DNA from: Paenibacillus cisolokensis
GTDB lineage: Bacteria > Bacillota > Bacilli > Paenibacillales > Paenibacillaceae
Direction: 5' to 3'
NCBI RefSeq assembly: GCF_018403665.1
Contig: NZ_BOVJ01000050.1
Location: forward strand, 1 to 64,000
DNA length: 64,000 nucleotides
The number at the start of each line of letters is the position of its first letter. Position 1 is the stretch's first letter. The translations under genes were made by a program, and so were the position numbers. Positions 49,727 through 58,850 of this stretch are shown piece by piece. The notes beneath the pieces are model-generated. The model was not told the origin of the DNA and made no database searches. It was given only the letters and a program-made list of their open reading frames with translations.

Positions 49727-50102
49727 GGCTCTTCCTCCCTCCGGTACGAATCAATTCGAAACGTTTCGCAAATCGGATAAAAAAATACAAATGAAACGGA
49801 TAAAAACGCAATAACAGTCAACCTTTCGGTTTTTTAGTAATCGCTTTCAAGAATTCGAAACGTTTTTCTTCAATATATCACCGTATCGGACGGTTGTAAA
49901 CCCTTTCTTTTAGATCTATATGCCCATTTTCATCTTCTATTCGTCCCGCTTCGCTTCGGTATTCGCTTGGTGTTTCGTTCGCACGGCCTTTTCGTTTCTG
50001 TGCTATACTTGAAGAAACTGTTGTGCAATATAAAATGGATACGAGCCGACCCGAATTCGGAGCTCTTACCCGAAACAGAGGACGCAAAAAAGGAGTTGCC
50101 CG
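49727..50102. promoter_or_regulatory. divergent regulatory gap with two GAAACGTTT(C/T) sites
   Basis: GAAACGTTTC at 49758-49767 lies 32 bases before the EEP gene start. GAAACGTTTT at 49857-49866 is a one-mismatch second copy 99 bp away, both preceded by ATTC. The right part carries a likely -10 box (TATACT 50004-50009) for the HAD gene. No other gene is seen in these 376 bases. Confidence 0.65.
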
Positions 50103-50849
50103 ATGAAACAACATCTGCTGTTCGATCTGGACGATACGCTAATTCATTGCAATAAATATTTCGGCCTCATCATCGACCAGTTTATCGATGAGATGACGAC
50201 CTGGTTTAAAAGCTTCGACGAAATTACGCCTGAAATTATCCGGGACAAGCAAACCGAAATCGATATCGCCGGCATCGAAATCGTCGGCTTCAAGAGCGAT
50301 CATTTTCCGCAATCGTTCGTCGAGACGTACCGGCACTTTTCAAGATTGACCGGCCGTCCCGAGTCCGATGCGGAGAAGGAGCGGCTATGGAAGCTGGGCC
50401 TTAGCGTCTACGAACAGGAAGCCGAGCCGTATCCGCATATGGAAGAAACGCTTATGACGCTGCGGGAGTCCGGTCACGAGCTGCATCTGTACACAGGAGG
50501 AGAGCGGCGGATTCAGCGGCGAAAAATCGAGAAGCTGAAGCTGGAGCGGTACTTCGGCTCCCGCATCTATATTCGCCGCCATAAAAACAGCAATGCGCTG
50601 GAAGCCATATTGGCGGAAGGCGGATTCGACCGCAGCCGGACGTGGATGATCGGCAATTCGATCCGGACGGATGTCGTGCCGGCGCTGACGACCGGCATTC
50701 ACGCCATCCACGTCAAAACGGAGCAAGAGTGGCAGTATAATATCGTCGATATCGACGTCGCCCCGAAAGGCGCTTTCGTTACGGTCGGCCGGTTGTCCGA
50801 AGTGCCCGGCGCCATTCAAAACTACGTGGTCTCGGCCTGGAACGCCTGA
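50103..50849 (+). CDS. HAD-superfamily hydrolase
   Basis: Phosphatase-like protein, 248 residues. Motif I LLFDLDDTLIHC (nucleophile and acid/base Asp), motif II LHLYTGGERRIQ (Thr in place of the usual S/T position), motif III Lys in RRKIEKLKL, motif IV WMIGNSIRTDVVPALTTG. The cap is inserted after motif I (C1 type, helical). AAAGGAG precedes the ATG. Stands alone on the plus strand and converges on topB with a 5-base gap. Substrate unknown. Confidence 0.9.
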   Translation: MKQHLLFDLDDTLIHCNKYFGLIIDQFIDEMTTWFKSFDEITPEIIRDKQTEIDIAGIEIVGFKSDHFPQSFVETYRHFSRLTGRPESDAEKERLWKLGLSVYEQEAEPYPHMEETLMTLRESGHELHLYTGGERRIQRRKIEKLKLERYFGSRIYIRRHKNSNALEAILAEGGFDRSRTWMIGNSIRTDVVPALTTGIHAIHVKTEQEWQYNIVDIDVAPKGAFVTVGRLSEVPGAIQNYVVSAWNA

Positions 50850-50854
50850 CTCGT

Positions 50855-53100
50855 CTAATCGTCGAATACGGCCCGGATCGCGCCGCTTGCCGCGTCGTGC
50901 AGCACGAGACGGCCTTTTCCCTCCGAGCCGTCCGGACGGCGAAGCGAAAGCTTTCGGGTTTCGCCTTTTTGAAGCAAGTCCCGGACCATGGCCGGGGTCA
51001 GCTTCTTGCCGGACTGGTCCTTCCACATGACGAACGTGCAACCTTCGCGGTATGCGCTGCAGCCGAAGCCCCGCTTCCCTTCGATAATCGTCCCCCGGCA
51101 ACCCGGCTTCGGACAACTTCCATAAGCGGCCGGCTCCTTGCGTTCGGCGGACGCTGCCGGTTTGCTCCCGCGCGCGGCGCTGCGCCTGCCTGCCGTTCTG
51201 CCGCTTTTGCGGCCTCGGGACCCGGAGCCGGTTCTGCCGCCGTCCTCCAGCGTGCCCGGCGCTGCCGGCTGCTGCTGCCGAACCTTCTCGACAATTTGGA
51301 CCGCAAACCGTTTCACCTGCTCCATAAACCGTTCATCGGACGCTTCCCCGCGGGAAATTTGATGCAGCCGCCGCTCCCACTGCCCGGTCATCTCCGGAGA
51401 GGCGAGCAGCTCCACACCCGCGCCCCGAATGAGCTCGATCGCGGTCAGCCCTTTGGCCGTAATATCGAGCCGTTTGCCGCTCGCGGCAATGTACCCGACC
51501 TGCTTCAGCCTTTCGATCGTGGCCGCGCGGGTCGCCGGCGTACCGAGCCCCGTCTCCTTCATCGCTTCCCGCAGCTCGTCGTCTTCGATCGATTTCCCGG
51601 CGCTCTCCATCGCTTTCAGCAGCGTTCCTTCGGTATACGGCTTCGGCGGCTGCGTCGTCCTCTCTTTCGCTTCGGCTTCGGTGCAGCGAACTTCTTTGGC
51701 CTTATCGATGAGGAACGGCCGATCCGTTACCGTCTCGTCCTCCGGACCGGCTTCGTCCTGCCCGTCCTTCTTCCGCTTGCGCGCCGCGGAAGCGTCGGCG
51801 TCCTGCTGCACGACCTTCCAGCCCGGTTCGAGCAGCTCCTTCACTTTCGTCCGGAACGTCTCACTTTCGCAGATCGTCCATACCGTATGATTGCGATAGC
51901 GGGCCGGCGGATAATATTGCGCCAGGAAGCGCCTGACGATCATGTCGTATATTTTTTGCTCGTCGGCGTTCAGCGTTGACGGCTTCTTCGGCGTCGGCAA
52001 TATGGCGTGATGATCCTCCACTTTCGCCGGATTGCATACGGCCCGGTTGCCTTTATGGACGCGCCCGCGGTCCGCGCCGGCCGCCAGTTTGGCATATTCG
52101 GTCCCGCCCAGCATCGCCAGCGCTTTGCTCATCGCCGCGATATTTTCTTCCGTTACATAGTTCGAGTTGGTGCGCGGGTATGTAATCACTTTATGCTTTT
52201 CGTACAGCGACTGCGCAATGTCCAACGTTTTTTCGCCGAAAAGCCGTATTTTCCGTTCGCTTCCCGCTGCAGCAGCGTCAAATCGTACAGCTTGAACGGA
52301 TACTCGCTGCTCTCGGCGCTCTCGTATTTGGCGATGGCGGCGGGCTTGCCCCGCACTTTCCCGGCGATCGCTTCGGCCTTTATCCGGTCGGTGAGCCGCT
52401 CGCCCTGCCAGACGCCGGCATAGCTTGTCTTCTCTTGGAGGAAGCTCGCCGCAACGACATAATACGTTTCCGGCCGGAACGCCTCGATTTCGCGGTGGCG
52501 GTCGTACAACAGCGCCAGCACCGGCGTCTGCACCCGGCCGACCGACAGCAGCGCCTTATGGCGGATCGTGAAGGCGCGCGAGGCGTTCATGCCGATCAGC
52601 CAATCCGCCTCGCTGCGCGCTCTCGCCGCCCGCGTCAGCGCGTCGTACTCGGCGTCGCTGCGCAGCGTCTCGAAACCGCGCCGAATCGTCTCCGGCGTCA
52701 GGTCGGAAATCCACAGCCGGTCGACGGGCTGCTTCAGCTTCAAATATTGGCGGATCAAATGGAAGATAAGCTGCCCTTCCCGGCCGGCGTCGCACGCGTT
52801 GATCAGCCGGTCGCAGCGCTTGGCGAGCTCGCCGATCGTCTTCAGCTGCTCCTTCGTCCGGGCGTTCGGCCACAGCTTGAACCGTTCCGGGATGATCGGC
52901 AAGTCCCGGTCGTTCCACCGCTTGTACTTCTCGTCGTACCGCTCCGGCTCGGCCAATCCGACGAGGTGGCCGATCGCCCAGGTGATCACATACCGTTCGC
53001 CTTCCAGATACGTCCGTTTGTTGACCGCCTTCGGCTCGACCACCGCCGCGATCGTCCGGCCCATATCCGGCTTTTCGGCTATAATAAGCGTCTTAGACAT
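50855..53100 (-). CDS. topB: DNA topoisomerase III (frameshifted)
   Basis: Type IA topoisomerase. Toprim domain: TLIIAEKPDMGRTIAAVV, ACDAGREGQLIFHLI; SVGRVQTPVLALLYDR; catalytic Tyr in KVITYPRTNSNYVTEE; GLGTPATRAATIERL. A short T run (52228-52233) splits the frame after YGFSAKK; the corrected length is about 748. The C-terminus has a single zinc-finger-like CPKPGCRGTIIEGKRGFGCSAYREGCTF, a cysteine cluster typical of Firmicute TopB proteins. Decatenates replication intermediates. Confidence 0.93.
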
Positions 53101-53106
53101 ACCGCG

Positions 53107-53439
53107 TCAGCGCTCCCGCTGCGCCGCCGCCACTTGCTCGGCTATAGCCGCCTGAATGTCCGGCAGCGCGATAAAGGCGGCAATCTGCTCTTTCTCGGCC
53201 GCCGTAAACTGAAACTCGCTGTCGCACCCTTCTTCCTGCGGCACGATCTGGAAAATCTCCCCGTCCGGCGTACAGATGACGAGCGCGGTCAAGTCGGCCG
53301 CATCGGCCGGCGCCGGCGTCTGCGGCGACAGCTCGAACCGCAGCTCGATGTCCACCCAATGCTCGTTCCGCCGCTCGATTCGCGGATAAAATGCGGTGAA
53401 GCGCAGCTCCTCCGCCGTATCCTGTCCATAACGGATCAT
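53107..53439 (-). CDS. small hypothetical protein upstream of topB
   Basis: 110 residues starting MIRYGQDTAEELRFTAFYPRI. ATG at 53439 with GGGGG upstream. Acidic, mixed beta pattern (DLTALVICTPDGEIFQIVPQEEG) ending in a basic helix (AAIAEQVAAAQRER). No family recognised. Six bases before topB on the same strand, so likely cotranscribed. A role in topoisomerase function is not implied by the sequence. Confidence 0.7.
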   Translation of the reverse strand: MIRYGQDTAEELRFTAFYPRIERRNEHWVDIELRFELSPQTPAPADAADLTALVICTPDGEIFQIVPQEEGCDSEFQFTAAEKEQIAAFIALPDIQAAIAEQVAAAQRER

Positions 53440-53558
53440 GCCCCATTCCCCCTGCAATACGAACTCGAAAAAAGAACCGTTATCTATTTTACCACAACGA
53501 TAAGTTCCGGTCAGCGAGCCGACGTTTCGGTCGGAGGCAGGGGCCGAGGTGGATGGGC

Positions 53559-53670
53559 GGGCAAAGGCAGACGGGTAGCGGGAGACGAGGCGGATGGGCA
53601 ATGGCAGACGGTTTGGCGGGAGACGAGGAGGTCGGGCAAAGGTGGACGGGTAGCGGGAGACGAGGCGGAT
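53559..53670. repeat. 37-bp tandem repeat, three imperfect copies
   Basis: Units at 53559-53595, 53596-53633 and 53634-53670 each begin GGGCAA(A/T)GG and contain GCGGGAGACGAGG. Copies 1 and 3 differ at two or three positions; copy 2 is 38 bp and more diverged. A partial unit precedes them. G-rich on the plus strand. No stable coding function: it gives Pro/His-rich frames on the minus strand. Confidence 0.85.
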
Positions 53671-53805
53671 GGGCAGCAAAACGGATAAAAGGCGTCCTCC
53701 GGATTCGGCCGGCATGCGGCACGGCGCTTCTTGCAAAAAGCTCCCCGGCAAGACAGTGAACTTGACCTTCGCTTTAACATTTGCTACGGTACATCAAATG
53801 ACCGA

Positions 53806-53986
53806 AAAAACTGCAAAAGTACAGTTTTTCATCCAATAATAAACAAAATTTAATAATTATTGCAATTATACAGGATTTTTGTTCGAATTAGGCCAGATAG
53901 ACAAAAATATCAAATAATTCCTGTATTTTTGCAGGCTTTTGTGTAAAAGCAGCCTTTTGGAGCTGAAAATCCTGCATTTTTGCAGG
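53806..53986. repeat. cluster of CCTG(T/C)ATTTTTGCAGG palindromes
   Basis: CCTGTATTTTTGCAGG (53920-53935) and CCTGCATTTTTGCAGG (53971-53986) are near-identical 16-mers 51 bp apart. ACTGCAAAAGTACAGT (53810-53825) is a related palindrome farther left. Each can form a small hairpin followed by T residues. They look like copies of a dispersed palindromic element; some may terminate the kinase operon on the minus strand. Confidence 0.6.
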
Positions 53987-54150
53987 TTTTTAGCCAAGCG
54001 ATTCGACGGTGACGTGAAGCACCCACGGATTCGAATCTCACCGACGGACGCCGGTCGTGCGACGAACGCGAATCGCGTCAACGAATACCGGCCATTGCCT
54101 GGCCCGCTCAAGAAAGCACTGCAGGCTATTTCAAGGCGTCATCGGCAGGT

Positions 54151-55596
54151 TCAGTTTACCCCCTCTTCTCCGGCGGCGGCAATCACAAAGGACACCACCG
54201 CTCCGCCGTCCTCCGCGTTGCAAGCTTTGATCTCTCCCCCATGGCTTTCCACCAGCCGCCTTGCAATGTAAAGGCCGAGACCGGAATGGCCTTCCGATTG
54301 CCCCCGCGCTTTGTCGGCCCGGTAAAAGCGTTCGAACGCCCTTTCCTCCTCCCCGGGCGGGAATCCGGGTCCGGTATCCCGGATCCGGAAGCGGACTTGC
54401 CGCCCTTCGACTGCCAGTCCTACTTCGATCCGACCGCCTTCGGGAGTATACGATATGCTGTTGGAAACAATATTGCCGAGTATGCGCTCCAGCTTCTCCG
54501 GATCAATCCGGCATACCCCCATGGCCCCCTCCGGCAGAAAAGAAAGGCGAATCCCCTTGGCCGCGGCCGCCGGCTTGAATTGCTTGATCAGCTTCCCGGT
54601 CCAGGACACGAGCTCCACCGGTGAAACGTTCAGCCGGTCTTCGAATCGTTCCAGCTCAGCGCTGTACTGGAGCTGGCGCACGAGCCCGGCGCTTTTGCTG
54701 GCATTATCGCGGATGACCGTCAGATACCGGCGCAGCTTGTCTTCCGGAGCCCTGGAATCGAGCAAAGCTTCGGCATAACCCGAGATAATCGAAATTGGCG
54801 TTTTCAAATCATGGGCCAGCGCTTCGATCATTTCAGCCTTCTCCCGCTCCAGTCTCCATTGCGCGGACAGCGAAGAGCGCAGTTCCTCCTGCATTCGGGC
54901 GAACGCCGAGCACAATTGTCCCAGCTCATTGCCTGACCGGTATTCAATGGTGAAATCCAAATCTTTGTCCGCGACTTTGCGGGACGCCCTCATCAGCATC
55001 CGGATCGGCTCGTTGATTCGGCCGGCAATCGTTTTGGCGAAAAGCAGCGTAAACAGAAAAATGTAAAAAAACGGCGACAGCAAAAAGGCAGCAAAAACAG
55101 CGGCAAGCCAGCCTTGACCTTCGGCAAACGTCGGACTGAGCGAGTAGGACAGCAGCACAGCGCCCGCAATCCGCCCGTCCCCGCCGATGATCGGCACCGT
55201 CTGCACATACCGGCCGCGATATCGGATCGGCTTATTCAGCCCGTCATATAGTTGCTGCCTCCCCTCGAAGACTGGTTCGTGCAAGGTGCCGTATCTGTAG
55301 TTGCCGTCGCCGTCTACCACCTGATAAAGAAATCCGGCGCCGGGAACTTGCCGCTCCAGTTCTTCCTTCGCGGAAGGATTAAGCAATGCTGTATTCTCCT
55401 TCCGGATATATTCCTTAATGTCCGGAATCTGCTTTTCGTAGTAGTTGGCCGGATAGACGCCTTTGTATTCCATCCGGGTAAACAATACGGCGCCGAGCGC
55501 GTATGTGGCGGCGGTAGCCAGCAAACTGAGCAGAAGGATGAGCGCGAAGCCAAGGACGAACTGCGACTTCAGCGACCAATCGGCGATATTCTTCAT
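54151..55596 (-). CDS. sensor histidine kinase of the peptide-resistance module
   Basis: 481 residues. Two membrane helices (near residues 12-37 and 165-190) flank an extracellular domain of about 125 residues, followed by HAMP (INEPIRMLMRASRKVADKDLDF). H-box EALAHDLKTPISIISGYAEAL (phospho-acceptor His), N-box GNIVSNSISYTP, G1 RIRDTGPGFPPGEEERAFERFYRADK and G2 GHSGLGLYIARRLVESHGG. It overlaps the response regulator gene by four bases. It probably senses cell-envelope stress or a cationic peptide. Frame intact. Confidence 0.93.
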   Translation of the reverse strand: MKNIADWSLKSQFVLGFALILLLSLLATAATYALGAVLFTRMEYKGVYPANYYEKQIPDIKEYIRKENTALLNPSAKEELERQVPGAGFLYQVVDGDGNYRYGTLHEPVFEGRQQLYDGLNKPIRYRGRYVQTVPIIGGDGRIAGAVLLSYSLSPTFAEGQGWLAAVFAAFLLSPFFYIFLFTLLFAKTIAGRINEPIRMLMRASRKVADKDLDFTIEYRSGNELGQLCSAFARMQEELRSSLSAQWRLEREKAEMIEALAHDLKTPISIISGYAEALLDSRAPEDKLRRYLTVIRDNASKSAGLVRQLQYSAELERFEDRLNVSPVELVSWTGKLIKQFKPAAAAKGIRLSFLPEGAMGVCRIDPEKLERILGNIVSNSISYTPEGGRIEVGLAVEGRQVRFRIRDTGPGFPPGEEERAFERFYRADKARGQSEGHSGLGLYIARRLVESHGGEIKACNAEDGGAVVSFVIAAAGEEGVN

Positions 55597-56306
55597 CTTC
55601 TACCCCTTTTCCATTTGTAGCCGATGCCCCAGACAGTCTGAATATAGTCTCCGGAAAGATCGGCGGCGGCCAGCTTGGCCCTGATTTTTTTAATATGCTC
55701 GACAATGGTGGAAGAGTCCCCTTCCGCATCCCAGCCCCAGATCCTTTCATATATCTGCTCCCGGGAAAAAACTTGACCGGCATGCAGCGCAAGCAGTTCC
55801 ACGATCTCGTATTCCTTCCGGGTCAAGGCGACCGGCTTTCCGCATACCGTTACGGACATCCCTTTCAGATCGAGCTCCAAATTTCCCCAGCGAAGCAGCG
55901 GCTGAGCGGCTTTGTCTCCAACGCCGGCCCCGATGTTCTGTCTGGCGCGCTCCTCCCTTCGCAAATTCGCCTCGATGCGGGCGAGCAATTCCCGCAGTCC
56001 GAACGGCTTGACGATATAATCGTCGCCGCCCATGGAGAAGCCCTTAACCCGGTCGTTCTCCGACTGCCTGGCGCTAACGAAAAGGATCGGGCACGCGACG
56101 GTGTCGCGAATTGCCCGGCACACGTCGAAGCCGTCACGGCCCGGCATCATGACGTCCAGAATGACCAAGTCGGGTTTGGAGCCGGCCAGCTCGATGCCGC
56201 GTTCTCCGTCATAAGCGGCCAGTACGCGGTGCCCCCTCGCCGTCAGTTCATCCGACAGCAATTCCACCATGTCACGCTCGTCGTCCACGATCAAAATCGT
56301 ACTCAT
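55593..56306 (-). CDS. OmpR-family response regulator
   Basis: 237 residues. Receiver: ILIVDDERDMVELL (acidic pocket), PDLVILDVMMPGRDG (phospho-Asp), PILFVSARQSENDRVKGFSMGGDDYIVKPFGLRELLARI (switch Ser and Lys). C-terminal winged helix: RKEYEIVELLALHAGQVFSREQIYERIWGWDAEGDSSTIVEHIKKIRAKL. The start at 56306 has GGAGG. Partner of the kinase it overlaps, and likely activator of the adjacent ABC genes. Confidence 0.94.
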   Translation of the reverse strand: MSTILIVDDERDMVELLSDELTARGHRVLAAYDGERGIELAGSKPDLVILDVMMPGRDGFDVCRAIRDTVACPILFVSARQSENDRVKGFSMGGDDYIVKPFGLRELLARIEANLRREERARQNIGAGVGDKAAQPLLRWGNLELDLKGMSVTVCGKPVALTRKEYEIVELLALHAGQVFSREQIYERIWGWDAEGDSSTIVEHIKKIRAKLAAADLSGDYIQTVWGIGYKWKRGRR

Positions 56307-56334
56307 TTGATCCTCCGTTGTTCTACCAGCTGTT

Positions 56335-57126
56335 CTATTCGTAAGTTTTGCGTCCTTCCCAACCGACAAACCATATTGTACCGCAGATCGAAGCAACGAT
56401 AAATGAGGCAACAGCCATCAGCAGGACGCCGTCCACCTGCCGGCAGTACAGCTCGAAGGCTGAGGTGCCGGTCCCGTTCTGAAATTCCGAAAGACGCGCC
56501 AGCAACGGAAACTGCGACAACCGGACAGGCCAGGCCCAAGGGACGAATTCCCAAATCCGGTCGCCGACCACCGTCGCGCCGACGATCGCAGCCAGCAAAA
56601 ATCCCGCTCCGCCGGCAGCTGCCGAAGCGCCCATCCCGAAAGCCAGCGCCAAAAACAGATGAAACACACATAGCGTAAGCGATCCGATCGTCGTGTAAGC
56701 CGCGCCGGCGAGAAAGAGACCGGCATCGGCGTCTGCGATGCCGAGCAGCGTCTCCATACCGAAGACAAGCAGCAGAGCCGCTGCGAAAATCCCGAAGCCG
56801 ACAGGAAGCGTCACCATCAGGAGCTTGCCCGCAAAGCTCAGCGCTCTCGGCTGCTGCCGACCCAACAGCCCGCCGAAGCAGCCGGCCTGCTCCTCCTGCA
56901 TGGCGAGCATTCCGGCCAGCAGGCCGATCGCGAGCGGAAGCGCCGAAGCGGTCATTTGGCTGAAAGCTTCATAGATCGCATTCGCCAATCCCGGAGCAAG
57001 CGGCCGGCCTGAGAAATACCAAAGCAATATTCCCGCAGCTAGCGGCGGCGCCGCAAAGACGAGCCAGCGGTAACCGGTTCGTTTGGTGATCAGCCAATCG
57101 GTACGGAGAATGCGCAAAAGGGTCAT
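56335..57126 (-). CDS. LanG/MutG-like immunity ABC transporter permease
   Basis: About 264 residues with six helices, ABC-2 type. TLLRILRTDWLITKRTGYRWLVFAAPP, then GLLAGMLAMQEEQAGCFGGLLGRQQPRALSFAGKLLM and WEFVPWAWPVRL, which match lantibiotic-immunity permeases of the MutG/SpaG type. The ATG at 57126 has GGAGG and overlaps the region just after the LanE stop. Membrane partner of the two genes upstream. Confidence 0.85.
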   Translation of the reverse strand: MTLLRILRTDWLITKRTGYRWLVFAAPPLAAGILLWYFSGRPLAPGLANAIYEAFSQMTASALPLAIGLLAGMLAMQEEQAGCFGGLLGRQQPRALSFAGKLLMVTLPVGFGIFAAALLLVFGMETLLGIADADAGLFLAGAAYTTIGSLTLCVFHLFLALAFGMGASAAAGGAGFLLAAIVGATVVGDRIWEFVPWAWPVRLSQFPLLARLSEFQNGTGTSAFELYCRQVDGVLLMAVASFIVASICGTIWFVGWEGRKTYE

Positions 57127-57128
57127 CG

Positions 57129-57887
57129 CTAGCGCACCTCCCTGCGAGCGTACCATATGGCGGTCAGCTGCAAGGTAACAGCCAAAAACACGAGGGCGAG
57201 ACCGAACCCGACCGGAATAACGGAAGCGCTAAGCAGCGGGTCGCCGTCCGGGAGCGGAACGCCGTTCGGGTGGACGCCGACAATCGGGGCCATCAACCGG
57301 GTCGGCCAGCTCCACGGGACCGCCGGCCAATACGGCTCCGGCGCCGAAAGAACGCCAGCAAACATCCCGGCCAAACCGAGCGCGAGCGAAACTGCCGGCC
57401 CCTTCCATGCCGCGACCATCAAATGCAGCGGAATCAGCGCCGTCGACAGCATCCAGACAACCGCACTTGCCCCGATAATCCGCCAGAAAGGCGCAGGCCC
57501 GTCCGCTATGAGCAGCCCCGCGAGCAGCGTTGAGGCCACGAGCACTCCGGAAGAGATGAACGTATGACCGGCCAGAACGGCCGTTTTGGCCAGCCAGAGA
57601 CGCGGAAGCGAGACCGGACGCGTCCTGAGGCTGCGCTCGGCTCCCGATTTTTTCTCCCGGGCTTCGGTCAGCGCGCACAGAAGCGCCGTCCCGAGCGGCA
57701 CGAATAGAACCGGCCACCAGTTAAACACAATGAACAGAAGCGCCTCCCAGGTGCCGATGCTTTGGTCGGGCATCAGCATTTTGACGACGATGGCGTACAG
57801 GACAAAGAAAAGAGGCGCGCCGCATACCAGCTTTCGGGCAAACGTGCGCTTGGACTTCAAGGCTTCCGCCTGAAGCAGGTTAAGCAT
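57129..57887 (-). CDS. LanE/MutE-like immunity ABC transporter permease
   Basis: About 252 residues with six helices. NLLQAEALKSKRTFARKLVCGAPLFFVLYAIVV, REKKSGAERSLRTRPVSLPRLWLAKTAVLAGHTFISSGVL and WPAVPWSWPTRLMAPIVGVHPNGVPL resemble LanE proteins. Its ATG lies within the last codons of the ATPase gene (8-base overlap). Together with LanF and LanG it expels antimicrobial peptides from the membrane. Confidence 0.85.
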   Translation of the reverse strand: MLNLLQAEALKSKRTFARKLVCGAPLFFVLYAIVVKMLMPDQSIGTWEALLFIVFNWWPVLFVPLGTALLCALTEAREKKSGAERSLRTRPVSLPRLWLAKTAVLAGHTFISSGVLVASTLLAGLLIADGPAPFWRIIGASAVVWMLSTALIPLHLMVAAWKGPAVSLALGLAGMFAGVLSAPEPYWPAVPWSWPTRLMAPIVGVHPNGVPLPDGDPLLSASVIPVGFGLALVFLAVTLQLTAIWYARREVR

Positions 57888-58596
57888 CGCCCGCTCCCTC
57901 CTTCCGCCTGTCTGCCCGGACGACGTCCATAAACAGCGACTCCAAGTCGGTTCCGTGCCGGTTCGCGCCTTCGTAGCGCAGCCTTCCACCGCTAATAATC
58001 CCGATGTCGTCGGCGGTATGCTCCACTTCAGAGAGGATGTGACTCGACAGGATCACGGTGATGCCCCGTGCCGGAAATGAACGGATCAGCCCGCGCAAAT
58101 CCTGGATTCCGAGCGGATCCAGGCCGTTCGTCGGCTCGTCCAGAATGAGCAGTTTCGGGTTTTGCACGAGCGCGATGGCGATGCCCAGCCTTTGTTTCAT
58201 GCCCAGCGAAAATTGGGAAGCTTTCTTGTTGCCGGTGTCCGTCAAGTCCACGGTTTCGAGCACCTCCCGGATTCGGGATTCGGGCAGCTGCAGCAATCGG
58301 GTGTGCACCAGCAAATTTTCTCGTGCCGTCAAATTGCCGTACAGCGCCGGGGACTCGATCAGCGCCCCGATCTCCCTCAAGCAATCTCGGGTCCACGGCT
58401 TGCCGTTTATCCATATTTCGCCGGAGGAAGGCCTAAGCAATCCCGCAATCATTTTCAGCGTCGTCGTTTTGCCGGCCCCGTTCGGCCCGAGCAGACCGTA
58501 CACCGTACCCGCGCGGACATGAAGCGAAACGCCGGAGACCGCCGTTTGTTTGCCAAAACGTTTTTCCAGATTTACCGTTCGCAAAATGTCGTTCAT
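57880..58596 (-). CDS. LanF-like (BcrA family) immunity ABC ATPase
   Basis: 238 residues. Walker A GPNGAGKTTTLKMIAGLL, signature FSLGMKQRLGIAIALV, Walker B LLILDEPTNGLDPLGIQDLRGLI, switch VILSSHILSEVEHTADDIGIISGG. The fold and lengths match LanF/BcrA export ATPases. ATG at 58596 with AGGA upstream. First gene of a five-gene minus-strand set (ATPase, two permeases, regulator, kinase). Confidence 0.92.
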   Translation of the reverse strand: MNDILRTVNLEKRFGKQTAVSGVSLHVRAGTVYGLLGPNGAGKTTTLKMIAGLLRPSSGEIWINGKPWTRDCLREIGALIESPALYGNLTARENLLVHTRLLQLPESRIREVLETVDLTDTGNKKASQFSLGMKQRLGIAIALVQNPKLLILDEPTNGLDPLGIQDLRGLIRSFPARGITVILSSHILSEVEHTADDIGIISGGRLRYEGANRHGTDLESLFMDVVRADRRKEGAGDA

Positions 58597-58708
58597 GGCT
58601 ATCATCCTACTCTGTCAGTATTCCGGGAGAAATCCCCTTTTCGACAAAGAGCATATCAAGCAATTATAAAGAATCGATAAAGAAAGGTTGCGAATCGGAA
58701 ATCCGTTT

Positions 58709-58747
58709 GCAAAACCTCCGGCTCGCCGCCAGAGGCGAATCGGAGGT
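58709..58747 (-). terminator. hairpin, diverged copy of the gltD terminator
   Basis: ACCTCCG and CGGAGGT arms around TTCGCC/GGCGAG pairs, with T residues following on the minus strand. It resembles the gltD terminator at 59239-59274 and sits next to a duplicated gltD fragment, so both may derive from one duplicated segment. Confidence 0.55.
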
Positions 58748-58764
58748 TCATCGGCAACCGTTAA

Positions 58765-58828
58765 ATTTGGACCGTGTGCAGTTCATTCATGTTGCCGTTC
58801 TCATCGCCGATAAACTTCTTCGTCAGCA
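58765..58828 (-). pseudogene. 64-bp duplicated fragment of gltD
   Basis: This stretch matches 59677-59740 inside gltD at 59 of 64 positions, on the same strand. The matched part encodes the region around [17 protein letters not shown]. Outside it the similarity fades. It is a scrap of an older gltD copy left downstream of the present gene. Confidence 0.75.
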
Positions 58829-58850
58829 GTAGAGAATGCCAATGATGAGA

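Larger units (their letters stand above)
53440..54150. other. gene-free repeat-rich gap between topB unit and kinase operon
   Basis: This stretch holds a three-copy minisatellite (53559-53670) and a cluster of short palindromes with T runs (53806-53986). The remainder (53990-54150) has no supported gene. Short frames across it are artefacts of the repeats. Confidence 0.7.

Noticed and set aside
53511-53780. Pro/Ser/His-rich frames in the minisatellite region as real proteins
   Set aside because: They arise from tandem repeats in three frames and have no start signals.
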